Counted from the stretch's first letter, positions 20,901 to 31,290 are shown. The stretch is DNA of 31,328 nt from Welwitschia mirabilis (GCA_051453625.1 JBOZIK010000001.1:219965977-219997304), one strand, 5' to 3'. Notes: generated by a model from the letters alone, not told the origin. A program made the numbers and translations.

Positions 20901-22560
20901 GATTTCTAAGCTTTCCCACTCAAGTACGCTCTTACACATGATTTAATCTTTATAGCGTCTATAAAGATGGGGTTCATTCCAATAATAATCATCGATCCTA
21001 ACGAGAAAATATTTACATTGGTTATGGTTCTAATGCTAAAGAGTTTTCATAATAATAAGGTAGTTCAATAGAAGAGATAGCATAAAGTTGCTTAATTGCA
21101 ATAGTTATTCATCTGAAAAAGAGTCATTTATGGGAAGTTCATCATGAGAACAAGCAAGTCCAGATAGATTATCAGAAATACTATTATGTTTTCCATCCTT
21201 ATCACTTATGATAAGATTAAATTATTGTATGAGAAGAATACACCTAATAAGTCTAGCATTAGAGTCTATTTTAGTTATAAGATAGTGGATGACTACATGA
21301 TCTATATAAACATTGATGTAAAAGTCAAAAAAAATAATGTCAAAGATGATCTAGGTAAAAGATAATGGTAAGAATTACTCTCTTAGTATCAGTATAGTTG
21401 GATCGGTCTTGGGATAAAGTTTTACTAAGATAAGCTATAACATTAAAATCATTTGCATACTTTTTGCTAAGAACCCCCTTCCCCCCTCCAACTCCCTACA
21501 GTAATGGTGCTTATATTACACATAAGTTCAAAATCTTTACTCCAATTGGAACCCATGATAATAGATTTAGAAGAAATGTTTTCTTTAATAGTTTAAAATG
21601 AAAGTTGAAAAGAATTATTTCAATATAATTTAACATCTTTTTCAAGTAAGGAGTGGACAGTTTTACAAATTTTGGCATAATCATGAATAAAACATTGATA
21701 AAAACCAGCATGATCAAGAAAAGATCTAATTGTTGGACATTAGTTAAGGTTTATAATGATATCAACTTTTATGGGATCCATCCTAATCCCTTCTTTCAAA
21801 ATTTGATGACCTAATATAATTCCATAGTTAACAAGGAGAAAAATCTTTTCCTAACTCAAATGTAAGCCAATCTTAATACATAGATCTGTGAATTTCTCTA
21901 ATCTCTCTATAATTTTTTCAAACATATTATTAAAATTAGAGAATTCATTCATAACGATTTCAATAAAATCTTCTATCTTATTAGAATAGATCCCTATCAT
22001 GGCTCATTAAAAGGTTTTAGGGGCATTACAAAGTCCAAAGGACATTTATCAAAAAGCAAACGTTCTAAAGGATGAGGTAAAACTGGTTTTAGCTTGATCT
22101 TCACTTGCTATACTAATTTGATTATAGCCACTATACGCATCAAGTAAACAATAGTAAGGTTGACATTAGATTCTATCAAGTACTTGATTAAGAAAGGATA
22201 AAGGGTAATGATTCTTTTTAGTAACCTCATTAATTTTATCAAAATTAATGTGCATTCTCTATTTTCCACCTTTCTTTAGAACTACTATTAAAGAACTAAC
22301 CCACTCACTATTGGATATGAGATATATGATTTCAGCATTCATAAGTTAAATGATTCCATCTTTAACAATTTATTTAAGTGCCAAATTAAGTCTTCTTTAA
22401 GGTTTTCTAATAGGTTTAGCGTTATCTTCAAGGTAAATCTCATGTTAAACTATAGAAAGAGAAATGGTAGCTAAGTCGTTATGTGTCTAATCAAAGGGAT
22501 TTTCTTTTGATTTTACGAGTGAGTTCAAGTTTGATTCTTGTTGAGGAGTGAGAAGGTCAC
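20900..22560 (-). pseudogene. Element B: reverse transcriptase and RNase H remnant
   Basis: Minus strand. RT copied element RNA into DNA. Recognisable blocks are NAEIIYLISNSEWVSSLIVV near 22340-22285 (pattern AGIIYPISDSxWVSPVxVVPKKGG), HINFDKINEVTKKNHYPL near 22240, and YCLLDAYSGYNQISIASEDQ near 22155-22100 with the first catalytic Asp kept. MSFGLCNAPKTF lies near 22055-22020. VMNEFSNF near 21960-21940 replaces the catalytic MDDF motif, so both Asp are lost. ILGHQILKEGIRMDPIKVDI near 21810-21760 and the connection/RNase H part (LDHAGFYQCFIHDYAKI near 21710-21665) follow. The remainder to 20900 has only scattered similarity. Stops and frame changes are numerous. Confidence 0.85.
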
Positions 22561-22859
22561 TATTTTAAACTTTGGAATAATTTATTAATTTCAAGGCTGA
22601 TATTTTAAGCTATCATTCTGTCTATTGTGAAGATGACAGATTTGGGATGGCACTCTACAAAATGTTTTTCTACCAAGTAAAAATGTCGAGTTTCTCCGTA
22701 GTCAATGTGTTCTTTATCCTTAGAATAAAGACAAAGTGTTTTAGTGGGATTATCATATAAAGTAGGTTAATGTAGCATGATCAATCTCTCCTTAATTGGT
22801 CAATGTTATAAAAAGAAGGTTGATTACAGTTCATCTTCAAGATTAGACTTAGTTCCTAT

Positions 22860-23350
22860 ATCCTTTTTAGCAACATCAAAAACTCTAATGGTAAACTGTT
22901 TGTTGCTAAAATGACATCGCATCATCATGGATCATGTGTCAGTGCTATAATGCACAGTTTTAAAAAAGGCTCTTCTTAAAAGGAGTGGATAACCTTCATC
23001 ATATTCTATCTCAATGATGACAACATCTATATGATAAAAAGCTTCCTCAATTTGGATAACTAAGTTCTAAGATAATTTTTAATGTTTTCTTGATTGAGGT
23101 ATCAGCAAATTCTAAGATAATTCATGTAGGTTCTATTCTATTTTCTAACCTAAGTCTCTTACATATTTGAAGAGGCATGATGTTTACACTTATTCCTATT
23201 TTCTAACTTAACTCTTTTGTTTCCTTCTAAGGTAATACTTACAGTTGTAGCTTTAGGGTCTTTAAATTTAGAACACTTTTTCATGACTAAGTTGGAAAGT
23301 GATTGAGAAAGAAAAATTTTGCTAGAAATGATACATTTTTGATTTTTCAT
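22860..23350 (-). pseudogene. Element B: aspartic protease remnant
   Basis: Minus strand. The 63-codon frame 23350-23159 contains MKKCSKFKDPKATTVSITLEG, matching the Athila protease entry pattern CSKFKDPGxxTIxCxI. The expected active site (DxGAS) is replaced by HHASSNM, so the catalytic Asp is gone. Downstream, IEIEYDEGYPLLLRRAFFKT near 23015-22955 matches element A's VEHYDGYPLLLGRAF, and MMMRCHFSNKQFTIRVFDV near 22925-22875 matches A's MMRCHIKNKNFSIRVF. The shared reading shows that the two elements belong to one family. It is interrupted by stops and frameshifts. Confidence 0.75.
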
Positions 23351-23519
23351 ACTAAGTTCTTACACAACTTATAATATTTAGGATTTTCTTATAAGAGTTT
23401 CTAAAAAGGCAAGTTGATATTAACCTCTTGCATTAAAATTTTCAAGTTTTCATCAAAGGAAGGAGTTGTATTCAATCGATCAAGCTAAAGAGTGATTGTT
23501 TATTTCCTTTATTTTCTTA

Positions 23520-24150
23520 TGAGGCATTTTTAATAGAGGTATTAGTAGGTGATGTTAAAGGAAAATTGTATGAATAAAAAATTTCTATATCATCTTCCTC
23601 ATTTTCATTATTCTTGGAAATTGAAGCCTCATGGGTAGGAGGTGTTGTATCATTAACAATTCTTGCTACTACTTTTAAATATCTCCTAACTTCCTTTGGG
23701 TTGAATAATGATTCAAATGCAAGAGACCCTTTTGGTCTTTAGTTGACAAGCATTGTTTATTAGGGTACATTTACTAAGTTTTTAATATTGCTATTAGTCT
23801 TCTCAATGTTGTTATTGGTTCTTTCAATATTGTTGTTAGTCTTATCTTGCATTCTTTTAATTCCTTTATGTATTCCTTGAGTGGATCATTCTTATTTTGT
23901 TAAAAGTTCATGTTTATTATCCCCCTAATCTTTGTTTAAATTGAGGTTAGCTTTTGAATTTAGGTGTTCATTGTTTGGAAGCACAAACATATTCAAACAT
24001 TCTTTTTTACAAGTTAGTAACAATGGATATTATTTCATTATATAACAATTATCTTTATAAATTTTACAATTTAAAGTTAAGTTTTCATTCCTTACTACTT
24101 TTTCATCAACTATCATATGTGTATACTTCTTGTTTAATCATTGCATTTGG
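23520..24150 (-). pseudogene. Element B: Gag C-terminal remnant
   Basis: Minus strand. A segment near 23865-23790 reads IKRMQDKTNNNIERTNNNIE and continues with a third NxNI unit, a short repetitive possible coiled coil. It is followed by PKGSLAFESLFNPKEVRRYL (near 23730-23675) and an acidic ISKNNENEEDDIEIF (near 23620-23580). The order matches element A (NKNLEILISLL, PQGSLTTKTITNPNDVKKD, then a Lys/Asn-rich tail). Upstream similarity fades by about 24150, and no LTR follows, so the 5' part of element B (LTR, leader, Gag N-terminus) is missing. The plus-strand frame 23954-24154 is treated as antisense shadow. Confidence 0.65.
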
Positions 24151-24159
24151 TTAAAGCAT

Positions 24160-25270
24160 CTATCCCTTATATCATATTAGTGTCCCATGTTAAATTAGAA
24201 TAAAAAGTTATCATAATAAGTAGACATTTAATAAAAGAATACATACATAGACAGATGCATTAAATGTAATGACTTTCATTTACCTACTTTACCCTTACAT
24301 AGAATACTAAGTAAAGATCATCAAAATCTCCTGCAAAAATCTCTCTTAATAGATCAGTTATTTAGGGCTTGAAATCCAGAGATACTAGAAAGAAAGACTT
24401 ACTTAGGGGAAGTGGTGTTCTTTTGTGTCTTATAAAATGGCTCACTCATCCTTATGCACTGAGTGAATTGTATCCCAACATCCCTCTCCATTTTGGAAAT
24501 GACGCCTCTTCATTCTTCTCTATAAAAGAGTGGCACATCGCTTCCCCTTTAGTCAGTGTATCATTTCACCTCTTCACTTGATTGTCGCATTTTCCTGAAT
24601 ATGCATTGTTTTGTTTGCAAGTTCATGTGTCATTCTACTTTACCTCCATGCATTTTAGTGTTTCTTAAGTCTTTTGTAAAATGGATTAATTGGTGTTACT
24701 TCTCATAATAACATCGAAATACTTTGTAATTTTCTTGTATGCATCATCCAATTTCTATAACTGTTGCTTAAGAAAAGTCAAGTATAGTCTAATGATTTGT
24801 GCCTCTAATTCTTTATGCTCAACACTATTACACTTTCTTCAAATCATGGGGGTGATAATTTCTCTAGTTTAAGTATCTTTATTATTCTTAAAGTCTATAA
24901 GATAAATGAACAGGCCTTAATACAATAGCCTTCTTACCCAACATTAGCAACAAGAACCTTGCTAGATCATGTCTAATACCGTGCACGCACTCACCCCTTG
25001 CTAACCGTGCATGACAGTGTTAAAATGAACACTCTTCTCCTCTCTAAAATAACCTTTCCTTCTATACTAGGCACATTGAAGCTAAATAAACTCTACACTT
25101 TTAATGCTCTCCTCCCTGCACAGCAAGTCCTATCTATACATCAACTACTTCCTTGTTTTTACTCTCTCTTACTATTATGTTATCAAGTACAAGCTATAAT
25201 GGAGAGTCATTTTAGGAATTATAATCAGATGTTAAACAAAGAAAATGTTTTGAAATATGAGCTTTCATCG
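24160..25270. other. Unassigned, less AT-rich stretch
   Basis: From about 24360 to 25170 the base composition is visibly richer in G and C than its neighbours (CCCC, CACGCACTCACCCC and similar). Plus-strand frames of 60-95 codons occur (24369-24581, 24690-24872, 24998-25285), but none shows a domain I know. A TATA-like ctataaaagag at 24520-24530 is followed by a pyrimidine-rich stretch, which could be an LTR promoter. 'accgtgca' is repeated near 24979 and 25005. A solo LTR or fragment of an unidentified element is the simplest guess. Confidence 0.3.
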
Positions 25271-25272
25271 TT

Positions 25273-25296
25273 AAAAAATAAATAAATAAATAAATA
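25273..25296. repeat. (AAAT)n microsatellite
   Basis: About five AAAT steps after 'catcgttaa', ending in 'atataataag'. It could be the A-rich tail of a retroposon ending here, but no LINE or SINE body was recognised upstream. Confidence 0.85.
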
Positions 25297-25444
25297 TAAT
25301 AAGAATAATTTAAAAGAAGTTTGCTATGTGCCTATGAATCCAACAAGTAAGTGGAGCAATCACTTGCCATTTTGTAGATTGCAAGATAACAAATGCATTT
25401 TCAAAATCTTAAGATGCATAGTTTGGTAATTTCCATTGACCAAT

Positions 25445-25515
25445 GACCTGGTTGGATGGTATGTTGGACCTCAACAACCCATGAGGTCATGGGTCTAAAC
25501 CATAGAGTGGAAGCA
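25445..25515 (+). mobile_element. tRNA-derived SINE-like head (second family)
   Basis: A box-like TGGTTGGATGG at 25449-25459 and B box-like GGTCTAAACC at 25492-25501 (consensus GGTTCRANNCC, with one TC/CT exchange) lie 33 bases apart. Between them is 'ttggacctcaacaaccc' and then 'atgaggtcatggg'. This is an internal Pol III promoter layout. No acceptor stem pairs across it, so it is not a working tRNA. An A/T-rich tail follows. It differs in sequence from the head at 5195, so it is probably a separate SINE family. Confidence 0.5.
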
Positions 25516-25519
25516 AATT

Positions 25520-27490
25520 AAATAGAATTTTAAATATAAAAACTTTATAAAAAATAAGATTGATGTTTTTATTATTGTGTTTAGTTTCATGATGATTAAA
25601 TTCTTATCAATGAATATTGTATACTAGAGCTATAATATGCTTTACCTAAATCATGTCAATAGGTGCTAAGGTCATTCAGTTAATTCTATGCTAATTACTT
25701 TTCTTGGCTTAAAAGATTTCTATTAATAGATTTACTCAATAATTTTAACTCTTAGCATAGATAAAATTTAGTTATATACGTGTAATTATATACATGTAAT
25801 TATATACATATATATTTCCATAAAATTAAATAGATTATTAAAATTTTAGACATAAGATCTTATAATATCCAATAAGTAAATTATTATAAATAAACATTAA
25901 TCTTACTTTTAATATTTAAAAAAATTCAATTGAGAAAAGAATTATTATGTTATCCATAAAACCTTAGTGGTTCAAATAAAGTGGGTATACATGAATCTTA
26001 CATCTTATAGAAGATTATGAGCATTTCCTTGTTATTTAAGTTTTAGAGTTATAAGAAAATATGAGTATTACATTTATATGACTTACATCATGTTTATGAA
26101 GACTAGATAAACTTAGCAAAAATTTGTGTCTAGCTTCTTAGCTAATAACTCATTATGTATACATCTTAAATATCATAGTTGAGTTATGTTTAGTGAATGC
26201 CCTACCAATCTATAGAAATACTTAAGTCCACTTATGAATAGATGTCATTTATAATCAAGACTTAATGGGTTAGCTTAATAGACTACCCATATATTTTGTT
26301 TAAATAACCTTAAACAATCATTGGTGAACTTATACATGTTGATCATAAAAACCTTAGATTAGATTATAGCTAAGTTCATGTATAGGACTATTTAGATAAT
26401 AAAATAACATATCTATGAAATTTCTTTAATACATCTTCTTATAATGAAAACAACATTCATGTGTCTCATCTAGTTATAAATAAATTTATCAAGGATGTTA
26501 AATTGTCTTATTGTTAAGAAATAAAATAGTTTCAAACTTCTTAACCTTTTATTTTTGAGAAATTTTTTAGAATATTACAAGAATCATATTGTCTTCAAAA
26601 TTTTTAGTTATTAAAATTTAGTTCTTACATTTAATAGCCCTTCTCTAAGATAATAAATATCATATAAAGAAGATGTATGTTTCTTATTATCTTGTATGAA
26701 GAATGATATTTAATTCATACTTTTAGTATTCATTGATGGATACCTTAACTAATTCATAATTTATTGATAGCTTATTGTTGTCTCCTTAATTAGGATCAAC
26801 CTATTAAATAATGCTAGGTCTAATACTACTTTATTCCTTAGTTCAAATGTGGAGGATTGGGATTTAAGATTTTTAATTGTATTTGAGACATCTTTATTTG
26901 TTTGATGTACATGTACATGGACTTATTAGTCCATTCTATTGAACTCTATCCATTCCATTTTGGATGGTTATAAAATTTCTTCATTGCCACTTAGATAACA
27001 TAGATGATGAAATCATTATATGATACTTCTATGTTGACTTCTTATTAGGATCCTTACATTCCTTTGATACTATTTAATCCATAAATTAATTTCTTGGTTA
27101 TTCTTGAAAGAAAAGAATAGAGTTTGATTTCTGTCTTGATTAAAAAATGGTGTGTCATCTCTAGTTTCTAGAGCCATTTGGATAACATTTGAAATATTAA
27201 TTTTAGAATCTTAGCTAAAAGGTTGCTATTCACCTTTATTTAAACCTATTCTATTCTTATTTAAGAGAGCTAGATCATGTAGATAGGTAATGAAGCTTAA
27301 AATCCTTCAATTATCTAAATATGAATTGATAGAATCGAGAATCCTTGCAGAGTGAACAAGTTCTTTCAAAAACTTAACAATTAAAATGAAATGAATCTAT
27401 TTAAAATACAACTTACATATGAAAATAAATTTATCTAAGATGTCACAATATGATAAAATAATGAAAGTAAAGAATTAAAAACAAAATCCT
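25520..27490. other. AT-rich intergenic DNA, no gene recognised
   Basis: Apart from a 14-bp tandem repeat at 25774-25815, nothing could be assigned. The part around 26830-27180 is somewhat less AT-rich and may be part of an old LTR, but neither strand gives a readable protein. Confidence 0.5.
25774..25815. repeat. 14-bp tandem repeat, three units
   Basis: atatacgtgtaatt, atatacatgtaatt and atatacatatatat follow each other directly (25774, 25788, 25802). It is a simple A/T-rich satellite-like run. Confidence 0.85.
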
Positions 27491-27619
27491 TAAACTACTA
27501 ATTTGATGTAAGTTGGATTTATAGTGGTTTAAGAAACTTCCCTACTCCACTCTTGATGATTAGCTTCTTCCAAACTGGATCTTGAATCTCTATTACTCTA
27601 CCTGTAACCTTTACAAACT

Positions 27620-27785
27620 AACTTTTCTGGGCTAAGTCTCAACCTTCACAATAGATTTTTCAAGGCTTAGTCTCAACTTATAGCACAAACTTTTTAAGGC
27701 CTAGTCTCAATTTATAGCATGAACTTTTTAAGGCTTGGTCTCAACCTATAGCATGGACTTTTTAAGGCTTAGTATCAACCTTTAG
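27620..27785. repeat. 34-bp tandem repeat, five units
   Basis: The core 'gtctcaa' recurs at 27636, 27670, 27704, 27738 and (as gtatcaa) 27772, with an exact 34-bp period and no indels. The unit is roughly 'actttttaaggcttagtctc' plus 'aacctatagcatgg'. Since 34 is not a multiple of three, a coding repeat is unlikely. Confidence 0.95.
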
Positions 27786-28190
27786 AAAACAATGGTAGTG
27801 ATGTAGTGATGCCTTAAAAGCACAAATATCACTTGTTCTAAAAAGAGTATAATAGATGGAGCTCTCAGTAAAAATACATCAATGTAGCTCTGGATTTGAC
27901 TAGGAAAGAAATATGAATGCCAGTGGTAGATATCCTTCTTAGTAAAGTGGAAGCTAAGATAAAAAATATCACTACATAGCTTAATCTTTCAGATCCAAAT
28001 GATTTAGCTGAATGAGAATAGTTCTAAAAGATTTCTTAGTCATCTATAGCTTAGCTATTTATAATGAAAGGCTATTAGGATTTAGTACATTTGAATTGCG
28101 CCTCCAACACCTATAAACAGCTATAAAATGGCTACTTAATGACTAGATAATGAATACATAACATTTAGAAAAAAATTTTTTTCATGCCAT

Positions 28191-28578
28191 TCGATTGACC
28201 CCACAGAAATCTAGTCAACTTCATGTGGTGTCTGAATTACATAGATTACCCAAGAGAAAAATTTGATCACCCCATGTTTTTATGTCTCCATATCTGGTCA
28301 ACTCCATCTAGGTTTGATTAATCCTAGTTCAGTTGACCCCATCCTAGATTTGGTCGACCCCTTATTTCTTAGTCTAGGAATACTATCTATTAAGTCCTCA
28401 AATCTAGTCAACCCCATGAAAATCTGGTCAACCCCTTGTCATTCAGTTCAGGAACACTGATTCGCTAAGTTACAAGTCCAATCAACTCCATCAAAATTCG
28501 ATTGACACCTCTAGATGCAGTTCATTCTTCTTTAATAGCTTCATGTGCAGTCGACCCCTTTAGGATTTGGTCGACCCC
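28191..28578. repeat. Cluster of about twelve GGTCGACCCC-like motifs
   Basis: Variants of (g/a)gt(c/t)(g/a)accccc occur at about 28193, 28213, 28265, 28297, 28331, 28351, 28405, 28425, 28480, 28500, 28549 and 28569. The best copies are ggtcgacccc at 28352 and 28569, and agtcgacccc at 28549. Most are in the same orientation with irregular spacing. The core GTCGAC is palindromic, and the variants GTCAAC and GTTGAC are its C-to-T and G-to-A products. It lies in the putative copia LTR. Confidence 0.8.
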
Positions 28579-28694
28579 TCCAGAGTGTGAATGAATTAAA
28601 TTGGTTTCTAGTGCATATTTTAGTTCCGTCTTTTAACTTGCAAAATTTTAAACTTTTCTATATAAGCTATACAATATTTTCTATACAAAAGATA

Positions 28695-29060
28695 TTAGTT
28701 TGACATCAATTGGTAAAATATAATTCAATAATCTACCCTTTTGACATTAATGGTAAAAAAAAAAAGTGATTTTAAGATCAAATAAGTTTAAGCTCTTTCA
28801 TCAACAAATTTAAAACGTATTATTATAATAAGAACTCCACCTTTCACAAAGCCATATAAACAACATTAAAAAAAGGGTATATATAAAATATTTCTAAAAT
28901 AAACCATTTTTTAGTTAATGCATATGTTTGAAAATAATACATTTTCTACCCCTTTGATATCAATGGCAAAGAATTATAAACCTTAAATATGTGTCCAAAA
29001 ATATCAAATTTTCTCCCCCATAATTATTCCATAGTAATAATCCAAGTTTAAGACAAGTTA
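28695..29060 (-). other. Repeated purine-rich motif, possible copia 3' untranslated region
   Basis: On the plus strand, 'ttgacatcaattggtaaaat' (28700), 'cccttttgacattaatggta' (28737) and 'cccctttgatatcaatggca' (28951) are versions of one motif. On the minus strand they read '...CCATTGATATCAAAGGGG'. SIRE-type copia elements often carry this kind of GGGG-rich motif just before the 3' LTR. No reading frame crosses it. Confidence 0.35.
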
Positions 29061-29328
29061 AGGTATTTTGAACAAATAATATTTTGTGCTTTTGAATGTA
29101 ACCAATTTAATTATGCATAATTTAGAAATTAAGAAGACACAATGGTAAGCATAATATAACCAAAGACACTTATTTAATTAGATGATACAAATATTTTGAT
29201 TTATTTTTAAATGTTACAATAATTTTAAGCTTTGTAAAACAGGCACATATAATATCACACTACCAAATGAGATATACCAAATGATATCAAAATTATACTA
29301 AAAAATAAATAAATAAATTGCATTATGA

Positions 29329-30289
29329 NNNNNNNNNNNNNNNNNNNNNNNNNNNNNNNNNNNNNNNNNNNNNNNNNNNNNNNNNNNNNNNNNNNNNNNN
29401 NNNNNNNNNNNNNNNNNNNNNNNNNNNNNNNNNNNNNNNNNNNNNNNNNNNNNNNNNNNNNNNNNNNNNNNNNNNNNNNNNNNNNNNNNNNNNNNNNNNN
29501 NNNNNNNNNNNNNNNNNNNNNNNNNNNNNNNNNNNNNNNNNNNNNNNNNNNNNNNNNNNNNNNNNNNNNNNNNNNNNNNNNNNNNNNNNNNNNNNNNNNN
29601 NNNNNNNNNNNNNNNNNNNNNNNNNNNNNNNNNNNNNNNNNNNNNNNNNNNNNNNNNNNNNNNNNNNNNNNNNNNNNNNNNNNNNNNNNNNNNNNNNNNN
29701 NNNNNNNNNNNNNNNNNNNNNNNNNNNNNNNNNNNNNNNNNNNNNNNNNNNNNNNNNNNNNNNNNNNNNNNNNNNNNNNNNNNNNNNNNNNNNNNNNNNN
29801 NNNNNNNNNNNNNNNNNNNNNNNNNNNNNNNNNNNNNNNNNNNNNNNNNNNNNNNNNNNNNNNNNNNNNNNNNNNNNNNNNNNNNNNNNNNNNNNNNNNN
29901 NNNNNNNNNNNNNNNNNNNNNNNNNNNNNNNNNNNNNNNNNNNNNNNNNNNNNNNNNNNNNNNNNNNNNNNNNNNNNNNNNNNNNNNNNNNNNNNNNNNN
30001 NNNNNNNNNNNNNNNNNNNNNNNNNNNNNNNNNNNNNNNNNNNNNNNNNNNNNNNNNNNNNNNNNNNNNNNNNNNNNNNNNNNNNNNNNNNNNNNNNNNN
30101 NNNNNNNNNNNNNNNNNNNNNNNNNNNNNNNNNNNNNNNNNNNNNNNNNNNNNNNNNNNNNNNNNNNNNNNNNNNNNNNNNNNNNNNNNNNNNNNNNNNN
30201 NNNNNNNNNNNNNNNNNNNNNNNNNNNNNNNNNNNNNNNNNNNNNNNNNNNNNNNNNNNNNNNNNNNNNNNNNNNNNNNNNNNNNNNNN
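29329..30289. other. 961-N gap
   Basis: Unknown sequence between the possible copia 3' region and the pseudogene at the right edge. No duplicated flanks were found. It hides the C-terminal part of that pseudogene. Confidence 0.95.
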
Positions 30290-31130
30290 CTTTCTTTGAA
30301 GTAGTGGTAGGAGCTTTCTTAGAGGAGGTAAAGGTATGCATGTGAGATAAAGTTTCACACTCAATGGGTGACATAGGCTTAAGGGTTTTTAACTTAAGAT
30401 AGAATTTAACATGAAAATGACGAAAAATACTAGTGATAAGCATAGAGTAGAGTAAAGATATAGTTCTTTGGTATTCTAACTGTGAGGCCATATTCTTCAG
30501 TCTTATGGTAGGAGCATCAATGAAATACTCAGTTCCTATCAAATACATTAAATAATCTCGATATCAAGAGGCCTCATCATGATGGCAAACTAAAGGAAGG
30601 AAGTTATAAGTAAAAACTAAATGAAGAAAATGATATTTAGGAGTCAACAAAGAAGTAGACAAACTGTGCTTCTAAGAGTGCACCCTATCACAAAGCTCCC
30701 TAGTAACCATAGGTTTGTCTTTCATAGCATCTCTAAGAGGCTAAAATTCCTCATAGTCTTTCTTTAGAAGATCAATCAACTCTAGGATAAGATTTTCTGT
30801 CACTCTTATCCTCTTACCCAAAACAAGAGTTTTAAGAGTCCTAGAATTACAATCAAAAGAGACATTATAATAAAACATTCTAGTAAGAAATGGATTGGTC
30901 AAACCTAACACATCTAAGAAATGATTAATATCTTAATATCTCAAGAGCTAGATGACTTCTTTGAGTTCCTTAAGATCCAATATAGCTATAGATCACTCCT
31001 AGTACATAGCCTTCTTTTTAAACTTCTCAGTGAACTTCTCAACATCTTTTTTTGACATTCCTTGGTAGAAGTAGAATGCTTCCCTTGAAGAAGCCTCTTT
31101 TGCTCTTCTCCTAAAAGAAATTTTAGCCAT
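30290..31130 (-). pseudogene. Plant transposon-protein-family pseudogene, C-terminus in gap
   Basis: Starting from ATG at 31130, one minus-strand frame runs 280 codons to the gap without any frameshift but with seven stop codons. It opens MAKISFRRRAKEASSREAFY. The middle has LGLTNPFLTRMFYYNVSFDC and LVLGKRIRVTENLILELIDL. Then follow LLTPKYHFLHLVFTYNFLPL, YLMYLIGTEYFIDAPTIRLK and LLYSMLITSIFRHFHVKFYL. The hydrophobic pattern and order (FY-N; G-x-x-I; H-x-V-x-x-N-x-L-P; L-x-T-x-I-F) match the putative plant transposon protein domain found in many plant repeat-associated ORFs. Its biochemical role is not known to me. A Ser/Thr/Lys-rich stretch (TSSKKAPTTTSKK) precedes the gap. A promoter-like region lies upstream. 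Confidence 0.6.
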
Positions 31131-31290
31131 TTTAAGACCTTTGCTAGTAAAAAGGACTCAAAAAACCACCAAATATGAAAGTAATAGCTCTAGATTTTGA
31201 AAGAAACTCACTAGATCTGAGAGCTAGAGAGGGCTAGAACATAACGAAATTAAGTTAGGGTTCTATTTCTTTTATAGACTAAAGGAAATA
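31131..31290 (-). promoter_or_regulatory. TATA box, telo-box-like motif and leader of the right-edge pseudogene
   Basis: On the minus strand TATAAA lies at 31276-31271, about 146 bases before the ATG. AACCCTAA (31262-31255), the plant telo-box sequence, follows it. A CT-rich leader with TCTAGCCCTCTCTAGCTCTC (31237-31218) comes next. The spacing fits a transcription start roughly 30 bases after the TATA box and a leader of about 115 bases. Motifs are seen directly; activity is not shown. Confidence 0.45.

Larger units (their letters stand above)
27500..28660 (-). mobile_element. Probable Ty1/copia (SIRE-like) LTR
   Basis: No coding frame is present, but the plus strand shows 'ggatttatagtggttt', 'cctactccactcttgatgat', 'ctggatcttgaatctc' and 'gggctaagtctcaac' in order (27512-27645). 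I associate this series with LTRs of plant SIRE-type copia elements, usually seen on the strand opposite the element. Two internal repeat clusters (27620-27785 and 28191-28578) fit an LTR. The flank at 28695-29060, on the minus strand, holds copies of '...TCAATGG/TACC' purine-rich motifs that could be the 3' untranslated region before the 3' LTR. Recognition is from memory of the family; no terminal repeats or second LTR are in the window. Confidence 0.4.

Noticed and set aside
23954-24154. 66-codon plus-strand frame as a gene
   Set aside because: Antisense to the Gag remnant of element B, with low-complexity content.
24998-25285. 95-codon plus-strand frame as a host protein
   Set aside because: No signal, domain or repeat recognised, and it ends inside a simple AAAT repeat; kept only as part of an unassigned region.
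25445-25515. Functional tRNA gene
   Set aside because: No acceptor or anticodon stem pairs properly; only the internal promoter boxes are recognisable.
28263-28460. 65-codon plus-strand frame as a gene
   Set aside because: It is formed by the repeated GGTCGACCCC-like motifs of a probable LTR.
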